From NCBI GenBank assembly GCA_905250025.1, contig CAJNOJ010000468.1, positions 1 through 64,000 of the forward strand: a stretch of 64,000 nucleotides of DNA. Direction: 5' to 3'. Positions 46,280 through 57,511 of the stretch are shown piece by piece. The notes beneath the pieces are model-generated. The model was not told the origin of the DNA, made no database searches, and was given only the letters and a program-made list of their open reading frames with translations. Origin of the DNA: Adineta ricciae (lineage: Eukaryota > Rotifera > Eurotatoria > Adinetida > Adinetidae). Numbering within the stretch: the first letter of the stretch is position 1; each line of letters opens with the position of its first letter. The position numbers and the translations under genes are program-made.

Positions 46280-47214
46280 ATGCAGAGTATATGTTTAATA
46301 GTTGCACACTCTGCAAATATTTTTTTACAGAAAAAATCGAAGAAAACATCACAAACAGTAACATCAATATTAATTGGTCACAATGGATCAATGAAAATGA
46401 TCGAGCTGAAAAAAAAAGAATTTCCAGGAAATGTCCATGAAGCAGTTTTGTTATTGAAGTCCAAAGTGGAATATTTTCTGTTTCATGTATATATAAAATG
46501 AGAGCAATCGAAATATTTCGAAAAGTTAAAGAGCGAAGTTAGTGATGAAAAAATAGTAACGCAAGTCGATTTTGCCGAGAATTTCAATATGAAAGAACAA
46601 GACGAGATTTAAAAAGTACAGTGGAATACAAAGGCGTTGAGTATTTTTACTGCTTTTGTATAGTCAACAAATGAATATTTTTCTTTTCCTCTGCCATCTT
46701 CAGATTTAACACCCGACAAAGTTGTTGTTGATTCTGCTTTAAAAGTTATATTAAGTCATCTCAAAGCAGTTCTTCAAAATGTTAAAGAGATAAATGTTTT
46801 TTGAGATGGAGCAGCCTCTCAATTCAAAGAACGTTTTTATTTTTGAAATATGTCACAAATTGCTTCTGAACGAAAAATACATTTAAGTTGACATTTTTTT
46901 TTGCAACTTCACATGGTAAGGGTGATGTTGTTGGAATTGGAGAAGCTACAAAGCGACTCGTGTGGTCAGCAATTTTAGCAGGAGGAGTATGTTGGTCTGC
47001 TCAGGATTTTATTTATCTTGTTAAGCAAAAAACTAAGAAAATAATTTTATTTGAAATCACCAGAAACGACATTGATAATTCTAAAAAGAAACTTGAAAAG
47101 ATTTTTGAAACGGCAAAAACAGTACGAGAGACATTAAAAATGCATTCAGTTAATGTTATTGATGAAAATACATTAGAATTTCAATATTTCTCAATCCGCT
47201 CGGAAAAAAACTAG
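46280..47214 (+). pseudogene. Decayed transposase-like gene (RNase H-fold type)
   Basis: A nearly continuous plus-strand translation with several stops shows, in order, 'TSILIGHNGSMKM', 'TQVDFAENFNMKEQDEI' (about 46565-46610), 'DGAASQFKERFYF' (about 46806-46840), 'FFATSHGKGDVVGIGEATKRLVW' in two parts (46890-46955) and a C-terminal helical stretch to 47214. I recognise the 'DFAENF ... DGA.SQFK ... HFFATSHGKG' pattern from uncharacterised transposase-like proteins in several invertebrates; the first two Asp residues would be catalytic. Stops at about 46499, 46610, 46661, 46801, 46842 and 46890 make it dead. The last exon-like block (46888-47214) is still open. Confidence 0.7.
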
Positions 47215-47219
47215 AACCT

Positions 47220-48600
47220 ATTGATCAAATATATTTGGATAAATTTTTAGTTCTACTTTGTTTAGTTATTAAATTTATTTCTAGATATCATGCGAAAAGT
47301 GAAAAAAATACCATTAGCGAGGAATTTGTAAATAAGATTAGATAAAAAGAACAAAAAAACGTCTAGCTCGAAAGAGGCCGGGTTTTCGTCCCGGGCTGGA
47401 GAAACATTGGAGTGGAGGTGCTTGCATTTACACTATAGTGGCTAATAGTCTCTAAATATGTGTCAAATGTGAGATATACTCTTTGTCAAGATAAAAGACA
47501 AAAAATCGATGAACAAAACGAAGGTACTAATAAAAACTTATGTTATCTATCGATAACTGAGGCATTGAAATGCGTATTTTAGCGGTCAGATACATGTCAA
47601 AATAAATTAGGATCGAATAAAAAGATAATAATGACTTTTGGAAAAACAAGTGTCGCACCGTTACGTTTGTATTTTGACGTTCAGAGAAATTCAATCATTT
47701 TCTAATAGGAGTAAACAAATGGAATTTATCCGTCAGGATATGAGTTCAATTGATGAATTATTATATCAACCATTTGGATTGACTTTATGATAATATTATC
47801 ATGATAATGGTATGACACAAAAGTATCTGGTATGGTCGTGCCATAAAATGTGCTACTGAATTTTTGCAGACTGACGAAGGAATTCAAGCGCGATTAGATA
47901 ATATATTTTCACCTAACACCAATAGTTGAAACGAATACACTTATTCTGTGCTATAGGGATACCCTTTAGTTCGTCGAGCCCCATACGAGGACGGTATTTT
48001 GGGCTTTCACTTAGTAGTCAGGAGGGGTAGTTTTGAATATGCTGAATTTATAATGGGGAGATACGTGAAATCATCAGATCGTATCCTGAGGATAGTCCGA
48101 TGTTCTGGTATGCTGCTACATGGGGTGCTTTCTAAGTTTCCAAGTTTCATAAGAGCGCGATGCGTCAATTGCCGATGCAGTAATAGAAAAGAGCACGTAA
48201 GATTGGCTAGTCCTAGGTCAGAGAAGGAATTTCGGATCCGCCTATGTTAATTATACCGTAGCGACACCGTCAGAGCTTCGAACTTTCTAGTAGTCGTTGA
48301 TGAATGAAGGTAGTAACCACGGGAACGTCTTCTTTTATCTGATACACTACAGAGTATAAGAAAATACACATGTCTTTAGAATGACAGGAGCGGATACATT
48401 AATTGTCTCATGATTTCGGATGGTTGAATGAAAATATTCTATTCGGCTTGGAGTATGCGATTCGATTGCTAAGAGGAAAATGACATACTGTGATACAATT
48501 TATCACAGCGAAATATTGATATAAGATAGTAATATGCGCTGCGCTCCATACTCCAGTTCCATTTCCAGCTGAATTGTAGTGGGAAGTGAGAACGAGTCGC
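47220..48600. other. Intergenic, nothing recognised
   Basis: No supported gene. 47940-48250 is richer in GC and holds an 83-aa open frame without any motif I know. A 'ccgggttttcgtcccgg' hairpin near 47381-47397 recalls a tRNA T-arm but has no A-box partner. Confidence 0.4.
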
Positions 48601-48629
48601 CTGGAATTTTTCTGGATCAATATTGGAGT

Positions 48630-49090
48630 TAAATCAAATACCTCAAGGAGCATTCTCCGCCTTTATACAGCGAAAGGCAATCCTGAATTTGTTAGAACTG
48701 CGTTGCAAATAAAGACACTCGAATATAGATGCGATAATGAAAATATGACCGACTTCATCCACATAAAGAACTGTAGGTAAGGAAACACAAAAATAATTTC
48801 CTATCAGACGACAGCTACACAACTCCCGAATTCGATTAGCACTTACCTGGTAAAAAAACATAAACATGATGCATGCATCTTTCAGTTTCATACAAAACGG
48901 TTAAATTTAGTATAATTTGCATTGAAATAGGCTTTTTACTTTTTAAAATGTTAATTTAAATTGAAATTATCTTAGATTTTAGCCGACTGATGAGTCCTTG
49001 TGAGCAAAAGACGAAACACGTCATAGCTGCTCATCTCATCGTCAAGATTCTCGTTATAAACAGACTATTCATCAAATACGAGACGATACA
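48630..49090 (+). repeat. Dispersed hammerhead-bearing repeat, third copy
   Basis: 48690-49030 aligns, diverged, with 19470-19770 and 22030-22335. Shared blocks include 'acttcatc.a.at', 'aaggtgaggaaacacc'-like sequence, 'gatgcat.cgtcttt' and the hammerhead core. A partial repeat of the unit start may lie at about 49100. Such a repeat with a hammerhead is what one expects of the terminal repeats of Penelope-like elements, but no reverse transcriptase adjoins this copy. Confidence 0.6.
48978..49032 (+). ncRNA. Hammerhead ribozyme motif, copy C (best preserved)
   Basis: The core is intact: 'CTGATGA' at 48987-48993, stem II GTC/GAC (48994-48996 with 49010-49012) around a long loop, 'GAAA' at 49013-49016, then 'CACGT' and C at the predicted cleavage site 49022. 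Stem III is minimal (A-C/G-T around two bases). Stem I is weak: 'GCT' after the site can pair with 'AGC' before the core, separated by mismatches. All invariant core bases of a hammerhead are present. Minimal stem III forms are reported for Penelope-like elements and may need dimerisation. Self-cleavage is not shown. Confidence 0.65.
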
Positions 49091-49094
49091 TTTT

Positions 49095-49780
49095 ATCACA
49101 CTGTAATTCAAACCACAAAACTCTTGATCAGCAGCCGAAACAGTCCAAAGAGCTTGTCCGACTGAATCCACTAAACGAATATGCCAAAGTAACCACAAAG
49201 ACATCGAAAACTAATTAATCCTGTCTTTTCTGGAATACAGTACGGCAAATAACATTCGATCCACCTTTCAATCGCGGAACCATACTTGTGCATTCATTGA
49301 ATACTGTCAAATAAACGATTTTCATAGAAACATGGAACATCAACCGAGATGAAAAACCTCTTCTCCTTAGATTGAACCATGCACAACATATTTCTTTTTC
49401 CTCCGATACTTATAACATCCCAGTCGAAATCCGGATCATGGTATGCTGGACTCAATGAGAATTCGATGTATTGAGTTTAGAATAACAGCTGTGAACTTCT
49501 GGAAAACATTTTTCTAGATTTTCGAGAAAACGCTATACTGTAACATATGAAGCTCCAGGAATTACGTAGAAAAGAAGTTCCTTCTCTAAATAATCAACAA
49601 TAATAGATCTTTCATCAGCTACTCAGACGAAAAACTGATTAAAATCACATACAGATCATGTAAATTTATCCACGAATGATTGAAGGATTTAAAGAAAGGA
49701 TACCTTTGCTATTCTCGTTTCTTGTTTTTTATTATGAAAGACTTCTCAGTGAAAATGATGATCACAATGAATACAACATC
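49095..49780. other. Intergenic, nothing recognised
   Basis: AT-rich, downstream side of the minus-strand receptor. No gene or RNA motif recognised. Confidence 0.4.
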
Positions 49781-49782
49781 AT

Positions 49783-50718
49783 TTATGGTGTCATTACATT
49801 TGATTTACGACGTAATCTTTTCATCACAAATTCCTTTAATGGAGTTGTTATGAAAAACAAATAAATCATTGCTGAGAGATTTGATAATTGAAAAAATGCA
49901 TAAGCAATACGTGCATATCGTTTCATCGATGGTTGAATAAATGACATTGTGACGATGATCAGATATGGAAAGGAGATGACAATCAATGTTATTATCAATA
50001 TTACAATACGACGAATAGCTTTCAATTCTCGCTTAGCTCGCGCTAAGGAGTTTGATGCAGCGGCATTCTTACCCGTCTGTTTCACGTATCGAAATAATTT
50101 CAAATAGATGAAAATAATTATTGAAATTGGTAAATTAAAATTACAAAAGATTCCACAAATAATACATACAGATGGATGAAGTTTTGCTTGACACATATGA
50201 GTCTCTACTACGTAGACTATTTCTTGAGTAGGAATACATTCAGAAGGAAATATAATAGATACTATCCATGTTAAACAAATAAATGAAGTTTGACATCGAA
50301 ATGATCGAAAAAGTAGACGACTGGGATAAACAGCAATCGTGTATCGATACAAAGATTGTAAAGTGAATGAAAAATTAAAAATACCGCAGGCTGTATAGAT
50401 GAGATAGGCTCGAGTAATGCAAAGAGGATCTTTATAATCTTGCTGTTTAAGATCATTCTGTAATACAAATACTCCTACAGTGAGAACCGTACATCCTAAA
50501 ACAAGTGCAGCGAAACATGTATTAGTCATTAATAACATTGGAACAGTATGACATGTTTTGTCAATGATAATGATGAAGAGAAAGATAATCGACAATATAA
50601 TAATTAATGCTGAACAGATAATCATAAAAATATTTGTTGGAATAAACCAAGATTCAACTAACCCAACCGTTGAGTTGTTACTAAATATGTATAATTCGAG
50701 AGTAATTGTTACATTCAT
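49783..50718 (-). CDS. Seven-transmembrane receptor, single exon
   Basis: 311-aa single-exon ORF with seven hydrophobic segments. The short N-terminus has N-glycosylation-type sites ('NVT', 'NNST'). TM3 ends 'SLYRYTIAVYP', so the DRY position reads YRY. A basic third intracellular loop ('ARAKRELKAIRR') precedes TM6, and TM7 is followed by a short basic tail. It fits a divergent rhodopsin-like GPCR typical of bdelloid-specific expansions. It differs clearly from the receptors at 17279 and 57512, so the three are not recent duplicates. Ligand unknown. Confidence 0.82.
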   Translation of the reverse strand: MNVTITLELYIFSNNSTVGLVESWFIPTNIFMIICSALIIILSIIFLFIIIIDKTCHTVPMLLMTNTCFAALVLGCTVLTVGVFVLQNDLKQQDYKDPLCITRAYLIYTACGIFNFSFTLQSLYRYTIAVYPSRLLFRSFRCQTSFICLTWIVSIIFPSECIPTQEIVYVVETHMCQAKLHPSVCIICGIFCNFNLPISIIIFIYLKLFRYVKQTGKNAAASNSLARAKRELKAIRRIVILIITLIVISFPYLIIVTMSFIQPSMKRYARIAYAFFQLSNLSAMIYLFFITTPLKEFVMKRLRRKSNVMTP

Positions 50719-50799
50719 GTTTTTCGAAACTATTCAATTAATTATACGTCAAATTCTAGAAGATAGAAAATATAATAGTTTCCACCAAATAGAACGTAT

Positions 50800-53060
50800 A
50801 CAGTAAGAATATATGGGGTTTTCAGGCTTGCATTTTTACGATTAGGTCATATCAGGTATATTTTAGAAAAAAACAATAAAAACGACCACCACACCTTTTT
50901 AACTAAATAGAATTAAATCCTCTAATTATTACTCATATCTACTTATATGAACAGTATGGATGAATGTTTATCTTCAAATTGAAATACAAAATCATATATT
51001 TTCATTTAAAACCCTAGACGACTAGGTTTTTTGTTACTAACATAAAAAATGTCTTTTTATAGACTGAATACCAAGTGAATCTATACTTATGAGAAAACAA
51101 ATATTATTTCATATATTGCTATAGTTGTTTCAACAACAAACGATGTTGACTTCTTTACTGATAAAATGACAATTCGAAGAAGATAAATAACGATATTTTA
51201 TCTTTTAAATCGAGGATTTATCTCTGAAAAACGTTAATGTGAGAAAAGAAAAACTACAGTTATTGCCTTAAATATGTCTCTTTCTTTTTTGTCATTTAAT
51301 CCCCTTTCGTTCAGAGAATTAAAAGTGTCATCAGATTCATTTTATTCCGTAAACTTTCTATCACGTATTCCTTGGATTAATTTGCAGATTAAAATAAACA
51401 GATGATTGTTACTACACTGATCAAATTATGAATTCAAGGAACAAAACGTGAGAAAATTAACTACAGTACTCATAAAATAGATGACTATGTCCTAATTAGA
51501 AATAGGATATCAACGATTTAGCAGTTGGGATCAGTCGAGAATTCAATGAATATTTACACTGGAAACAGTTGAGTGAACAAAATCCATTAAAAATGAGCGT
51601 TAAAATATCTTATCCAAAAATAGTACTGATCCTCCTTTGGTTTTTAGCATAGTACTTTGATTTTCATTAATCAATAATGTATGACTTGGGCTTTTTACGG
51701 GGGAACAGAAGCACAGTCAAACATGAACACCATACAATTGACATTGACGAAATCTTAAGTAAAATCTAATTGATTCATCATCAAATTCATTGATAGTGCG
51801 CATATTTATGTCAATATTTATCGAAATACATAAAGGAGAAAATAAAATAAAGAACATGATTAAAGGCAATTCATGACAAAAGGAATATTTATCAAAGTGT
51901 AATAAATAACTCACATGAATCACAACGTTAATAATATTAGTGACATAAAAAATACACTATTATTCGTCAAAGTTTTGACGAATTGTGGTGAAATTAAAAA
52001 GTAAAAGTATCAAAGACTTTCGAAATATTATGAAGTGGTATACAATATACTATCTAAACTAATGAAATTCAAAAGGAGATATTCTTGACAAAACATTTAC
52101 TATTCTTTCCAGCAAAATTCTTAGAATAAATATAGAGAAAATCAACGGCTAGTGTCACCTTCTCTACTAAACAAAAAGAATCTGCTCAATTGATAAAATA
52201 CTTTATCATCAATATTGCGTATGCAGATTATGAAGGAAAAATCTCCTAAAATATGTCGAATTTTGACATAGTCAACAGTATTCTCTAGAACTTTGCTAAT
52301 TTTGATATCAGATAAACAATCTTGTTGAAAACTCAGGTAGTCTGTGTTTTATGTGTATTCGAAGAGCCAATATTATTAACAACAATCTGACCTTAACGGA
52401 GTTTTAATGCAGGCACCAAATCCAATTTCAATCAAATCCAAATCTTAGATTTGACTGGATTTGACTAAAATTTACTAGATTTTTCCTAATTTATTAGAAT
52501 TAATCATGATTAAGGCGACGTGCATTTGAAGTTGACGAGTGTTATTTGCACTTTATAGAATTTGAGCGACACTGAGCAACATCAACTTCTTTGATAAGTA
52601 GTAAATAATCATCAGTCAAAGAACAGGCATCATTCATATACACGCGGAACGTTAATTCGTACTTTCTAATTCCTCAACATCTGTCAGGCGTTAGTGAAAT
52701 ATCTAATTGTATAGACCAACGGCACGAGCTGTCACATTCGTCATGCCCTATGTTGAAGAAAACATTCTTTCGCTCACATATATATGGAAAGAAGTTGGGA
52801 AAATACATAACGTTCTGAGAAGAACTGTTAGCAAATAAGATCCATAGCTACCAAGGATATCAATTTATCAAACTAGAGCACTTTAATCAAATTCTATTTG
52901 AAGTAGTAGTCTGTACGATTTCATATAGTACAAGAGTAGAATAAAAAAATAAAATGTTCAGATACTTAGGGTAAGGATGAGCATAGCTACCGTTGTAATG
53001 ATTTCGTGCCTGCTGAAGGACTCTTCAGAAAGCTTGAAGTAGCAGTATTTGTTTGAATGA
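50800..53060. other. Intergenic, AT-rich, nothing recognised
   Basis: No coding pattern found in over 2 kb. Short A/T-rich repeats of 'aatccaaat'/'atttga' type occur at 52420-52490. Confidence 0.4.
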
Positions 53061-53071
53061 TTACGAAAATC

Positions 53072-53324
53072 CAGACATGGGCAAGCTATCAGCTTTTTGA
53101 ACCAAGTTAAGTCATAGCTCAAGCCGAGTCACAAATAACTTGACTTGACTTAGTTTGAGTCAAGACAAAATTGAGTCGAATTCCCATATTTGCCGCTACT
53201 TCACTGCATAAGTTTTTCTATGATTCTTAATTAAAATTTTTCGATACTTTTAGGATTAAAATTAATACTAAACTGCATAAAACATCAAGTCAAGTCAAAT
53301 GATATTTTGACTTGCCCATGTCTG
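53072..53324. mobile_element. hAT-like MITE, 253 bp, with target-site duplication
   Basis: Perfect 14-bp terminal inverted repeats: 'cagacatgggcaag' at 53072-53085 and its reverse complement at 53311-53324. They are flanked by 8-bp direct repeats 'cgaaaatc' (53064-53071) and 'cgaaagtc' (53325-53332), 7 of 8 identical. The CA..TG ends and 8-bp duplication are hAT hallmarks. The inside is non-coding and rich in 'tcaagtca'/'tgacttga', partly palindromic. Confidence 0.85.
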
Positions 53325-53999
53325 CGAAAGTCTGACATGTAATTGATATACGATGTTACTTGGAAGTATTATCGAGTGCATTTGCTTTCTAATATGAAAC
53401 ACTTTTTACTAGATTGGTGGGAGATAAATTTGTCGTTCATAAGTCAGCCATTGTTGACCGGAAACATGTTGGCAGAAGTATAATGATATTGAAGGAGGGT
53501 GTTTCGTTTTGTTTTCTAATTTATCTGAATTCATTTGAGTATTCGAACGGGCGACTTGCACATAGTCGGCTTCTGTACAATGCGTTTAACGGTGTCTTTT
53601 TTTAATAGTATTTTCAATCAATCGGGAATTATTTGGTTCATTCACGTTTTACTGCTAGTTATTCGTATGTGATAGTGTGTTAACAGCTGCAGGTTGATTT
53701 TTGTTCTTTTTTGTGTTTTCATCAATCGCTCGTGATCAGGTCAGTTTTGAAATTTATGATATTCAATGGTTCCTATTAAAATGAGTCGAATGTGTCCTAA
53801 CGTCTTACTGTTTCAACATCGACAATGATATTTCTTTTTTCAATCGATAAGATTAAGTCTGTGCTACCGCAGTGTTTATTTAGCAGCATGCAAAATTCGG
53901 ATAGTCGGTTCTCTGCATTTTCATTTATTAAGTTAAAGATTTTGAAAAAAAGATCATTGATTTTTCCATGAAGCGCACGACGAAGTGTGTCTCTGTGTG

Positions 54000-55540
54000 A
54001 TTATTTGGTATATACGTAGATTTGTCGTTGGTAGATGGATTAGTTCATGTTTGGAGTTGCATTCTGAGATTTGGGCTATTTCTAGTTTCGCCAATAAGAC
54101 GCATATAGATCACTGGAGTTTGACCGAAATGATCGTTCCAGAGATGATGAATATCTTCTTTGCAGCTTGTAAGACGATTCTTGTAAATATCGTGTATGAT
54201 AAGATTGTCATTTCATTTGGAGTTCTTTTTCAGTCATGCTTCGTTTTGTTGTTTAGTTATATCAACATCACTGGATTATGTTATTTTGAACACACGAGAT
54301 TGTAATGCCATTGCTTGAACGGTTGGTTTATTCAGTAGTTGATGACGTACAATATGAAATTGATGATCATCTTGCATTTGCGGTACCACTGGACATTTGA
54401 TGTCATTCTCACTGAGAAATGTTTTGATTTGACTATGTATAAATCTTGGCGGATATCTGAAAGTTTCAGAATGTACTAGAATTGTTGGGTATTTTTGTCG
54501 GGCGGTTTATCCATTGTATAGTATCATTAACTTGATGCTTCTTCGTTCACTTTTAAATATTGATAATGTGAAAGAATTATGTACCGCTCATAAAAAAGTC
54601 GTACTAATAGTATTTCTGAAGATATCTTTGGGATGATCAGATTTAAAAGGCACAACATATGGTTCAGCTGCTTCTTTATAATGAACTGATGTTAATAATA
54701 TATATGCCATTCTTATTTTTGATGAAGACAACCAAAAATGCTACACTTGATCCAATTTCAAGTACGAGTTTAATATATGGATGAAGAGCATTGACTTCAT
54801 CTAACATTTTATTGATAGATTTTGTCTAAGGGTTCGTTTGAACTGAAGATGATATCATCTATATATTTATAGAAAAAGAAAAGAACAGTCAGATGGTTGT
54901 GCAATCAAAATTATAGATCAAGGAAATAGTACGATTCACCGACCATAGATGTCATTCAAAGCTGCTTGGCGAAGAGCAAGTTGTTCTTTTCCCATTTTCA
55001 CATGTAAATCCCATTGCATCACCAACTCATTGCTGGTAGAATATCTTCTCATATGTAAAAATATTTTTCTGTAAGAACAAGACGAGCTAATTTCCGAATG
55101 ACATCTAATAGAATATTTTTTACTCTTTGATTACCATGTTTCAACAGAGATTCAGTTAAGATCTTGAGAGATTCTTCTTGAGATAATACCGTATATAAAT
55201 CTGTAATGTCAAATGTACATAAATATGTAGTTGGCTTTAAATAACCATTTGTAACATATGTTTTGAGACGGCGAATGATATCAACACCATCAATAACTGT
55301 AGTTGAACGAGCATGTTTATCAAATAATGGTTGAAGTAGTCGATCAAGAAATTTAGAAATGCCAGTTGTTGGTGTGTGGATTGAAGACACAATGAGCCGT
55401 AACGAAGTTCTTTCATAGATACACGAATAAGAGTGGTTAACTTTAGTGAAAGAGAGGACATTCAAAAATCACCTTATGTGGTTTAGGAACAAAATAGAGA
55501 TAAGCTAATTTTATTACAATATTTATACTTCAAACATTAG
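54000..55540 (-). pseudogene. Penelope-like (Athena-type) reverse transcriptase, decayed
   Basis: Minus-strand translation shows the RT in order but in several frames: 'AYLYFVPKPHK' (about 55500), then a 138-aa open part (55465-55049) with 'LRLIVSSIHTPTTGISKFLD' and 'TFDITDLYT' (first RT Asp box). 'YIDD' follows (about 54865), then 'AAEPYVVPFKSDHP' (about 54640), 'SERRSIKLMILYNG' (about 54540), 'LNKPT' (about 54320) and 'NRLTSCKEDIHHLWNDHF' (about 54150). This matches the Penelope-like RT of bdelloid Athena elements, which lack the GIY-YIG endonuclease and occur near telomeres; I saw no endonuclease here either. Many stops and a broken central part make it inactive. The family call is from motif recall. 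Confidence 0.82.
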
Positions 55541-55559
55541 TTCAATATAATAAAATGAG

Positions 55560-57190
55560 TGCTACAAAGAAACTACTGAAAGAAAAACTCGTCAATTTAT
55601 ACCCTAGATATGTGAACTAATTCACTTTACAATTGGAAGAATTAGAATAAAAAGGTCCGCTACACTTTGCCGACAACCCAGGTCGAACAATCCCATACTC
55701 GGATCCGGTCAGATCCAGCATCGGATTTGTTGACCTGGGAAGTACACTTTGTATGTTATATCTCGTGGTTTCTAAAGTCTCACATAACTACGGAGTGAGC
55801 TAGTCTTCTATTAGATAGAGTGTAAATACATAGCATAAAGAAAGACAATGAATGCAGACAACCATGGTATGTAATCAGTTTTTATCAACTCTTATGAAAC
55901 TCTATCTTTTTTCGGATTTTTAAAATTCTTTTAATAAAAATGATAGATAGTTACATAATGAAAGATTGTGGGCGATACCCCGAAGAAGATCCATATTTGT
56001 TCCGTCATCCCGATCACTAATAACATTTTTAATTCTGATTTCTCTGTCTTCACTTTCTTTGGAGCTAGTTCACCACGCATTGACTTTTCAATCTTCATTT
56101 CCGCTATATTTTGTTTTTTTTTTGTATCTGTTTGATCGTCATGATAAATACGATATGTGACGAGGAGAAAACGAAGAAAATATGCATGCATATCAAATAT
56201 GTATATAAGAAGTGAAAAGAAGAATATAGCAAAGAATCATGTTATTACATTATTGGATTTCAAAACTGTTTTTCGCAGTTGCATTTTTATAAAACTTTTG
56301 TCGGCAAAATGATTGTGACCCGAATAAAAATAAAAGGTTTTTATATAGTAGCTCTCATAAAAAAAGAATATTATAAACCAAGAACACCATTATAAAAATG
56401 AAATCATGCATTGAAAGCAAGAGCAAAAAAGCGGAAAGGCAAATCACTCTGTATATTTAAAATAATGTCTGATGATAATTGCTATTTTGAGTTTTACGAG
56501 TTTTACACATGAAAAGCATCTTAATACATGATTGGGCAAAAGTCGTGCTACATTTTTTTTCTTTTGTAGATATCTCGATTTTGAGTCTAACAAAATATTG
56601 ATCTCGTTTTAGAGGTACATCGAATTATCCACAAATTTCTATAAACTTTAATCTAGAATAAAAGAACTGATCATTTACAGGTTGCTCAGTATAATCATGT
56701 CAACTGTGTTTGCTTCCTACTCATGTTTAAAAATTTCTTCAGAACGCTTTTCAAGCTACAAACAGACCCACTATTTCTGATTTGAATGTATAGCAAATAT
56801 TCTTTCAGAATTGTTTGTAAACCTTTAAGTGCAATTGATATTTCTCTGAAAACACATAGTCTAAGTAAGGTACAACAACCAAAACAGTTTTCGTTATGCT
56901 ACTCGGATTCTTCTTTCATCTAAAATGTTCTCTTTGAAGAGAATAAGTCATATATGAAGACTGCGTCGTTTTCGAAATATGGCAATAGGTTCAAACAAAA
57001 CAATAAATATTTAAAGATATCAAATAGATACTCAATCAACAAAAGGATTCTAAAAACTATTTATATATAAAGTATCGTTTAACGAAAAAGATTTATTTTC
57101 ACAAAAAATAACTAGGAAATAAACACAGTTGATATAATTATCCTAAACAACCTATAAAATGCTCAGTTCCATTATTCTAGGTTAAATATT
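55560..57190. other. Intergenic, nothing recognised
   Basis: AT-rich, with no supported gene or repeat beyond simple sequence. Confidence 0.4.
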
Positions 57191-57198
57191 ATACAAAT

Positions 57199-57450
57199 CT
57201 ATAGATAGTTTGGCCTATCTTTAAAAAGAAATCCAGATTTTGGTACCCTCTTACACCGAGACATATACGAGGGAATGAAAGTGTCGCAAAACGGTTGCTT
57301 CACTGGATAGACCTCTTCTGTTTGTTCTTCATCTCCATTGACATTTTTATCGCATTTTATTAAAGATAAAGCTATATTGAGACTCAACAAAATTTCTGCT
57401 CGAAGGAAACCGAAAAATCCCTTAGCATTAGCGTACACAGACCAAGACAT
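57199..57450 (-). CDS. Hypothetical small protein, doubtful
   Basis: 83-aa ORF divergent from the receptor at 57512, with 60 bp between the starts. It has a hydrophobic stretch ('ILLSLNIALSLI') and four Cys, but no recognised domain. It may be chance. Confidence 0.2.
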   Translation of the reverse strand: MSWSVYANAKGFFGFLRAEILLSLNIALSLIKCDKNVNGDEEQTEEVYPVKQPFCDTFIPSYMSRCKRVPKSGFLFKDRPNYL

Positions 57451-57511
57451 TAGAAATTCAATTCGTCTTCATATTTAACTTAACATTTATTTCAATATTT
57501 GTAAAATTAAT

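Noticed and set aside
47365-47405. tRNA or tRNA-derived SINE suggested by a T-arm-like hairpin
   Set aside because: The loop deviates from TTCRA and there is no D-arm, anticodon arm or A-box upstream.
48001-48250. 83-aa ORF in a GC-richer patch
   Set aside because: No domain, no splice continuation and no similarity recalled.
53985-54305. 106-aa plus-strand ORF with hydrophobic segments
   Set aside because: It is antisense to the C-terminal part of the Penelope-like RT remnant.
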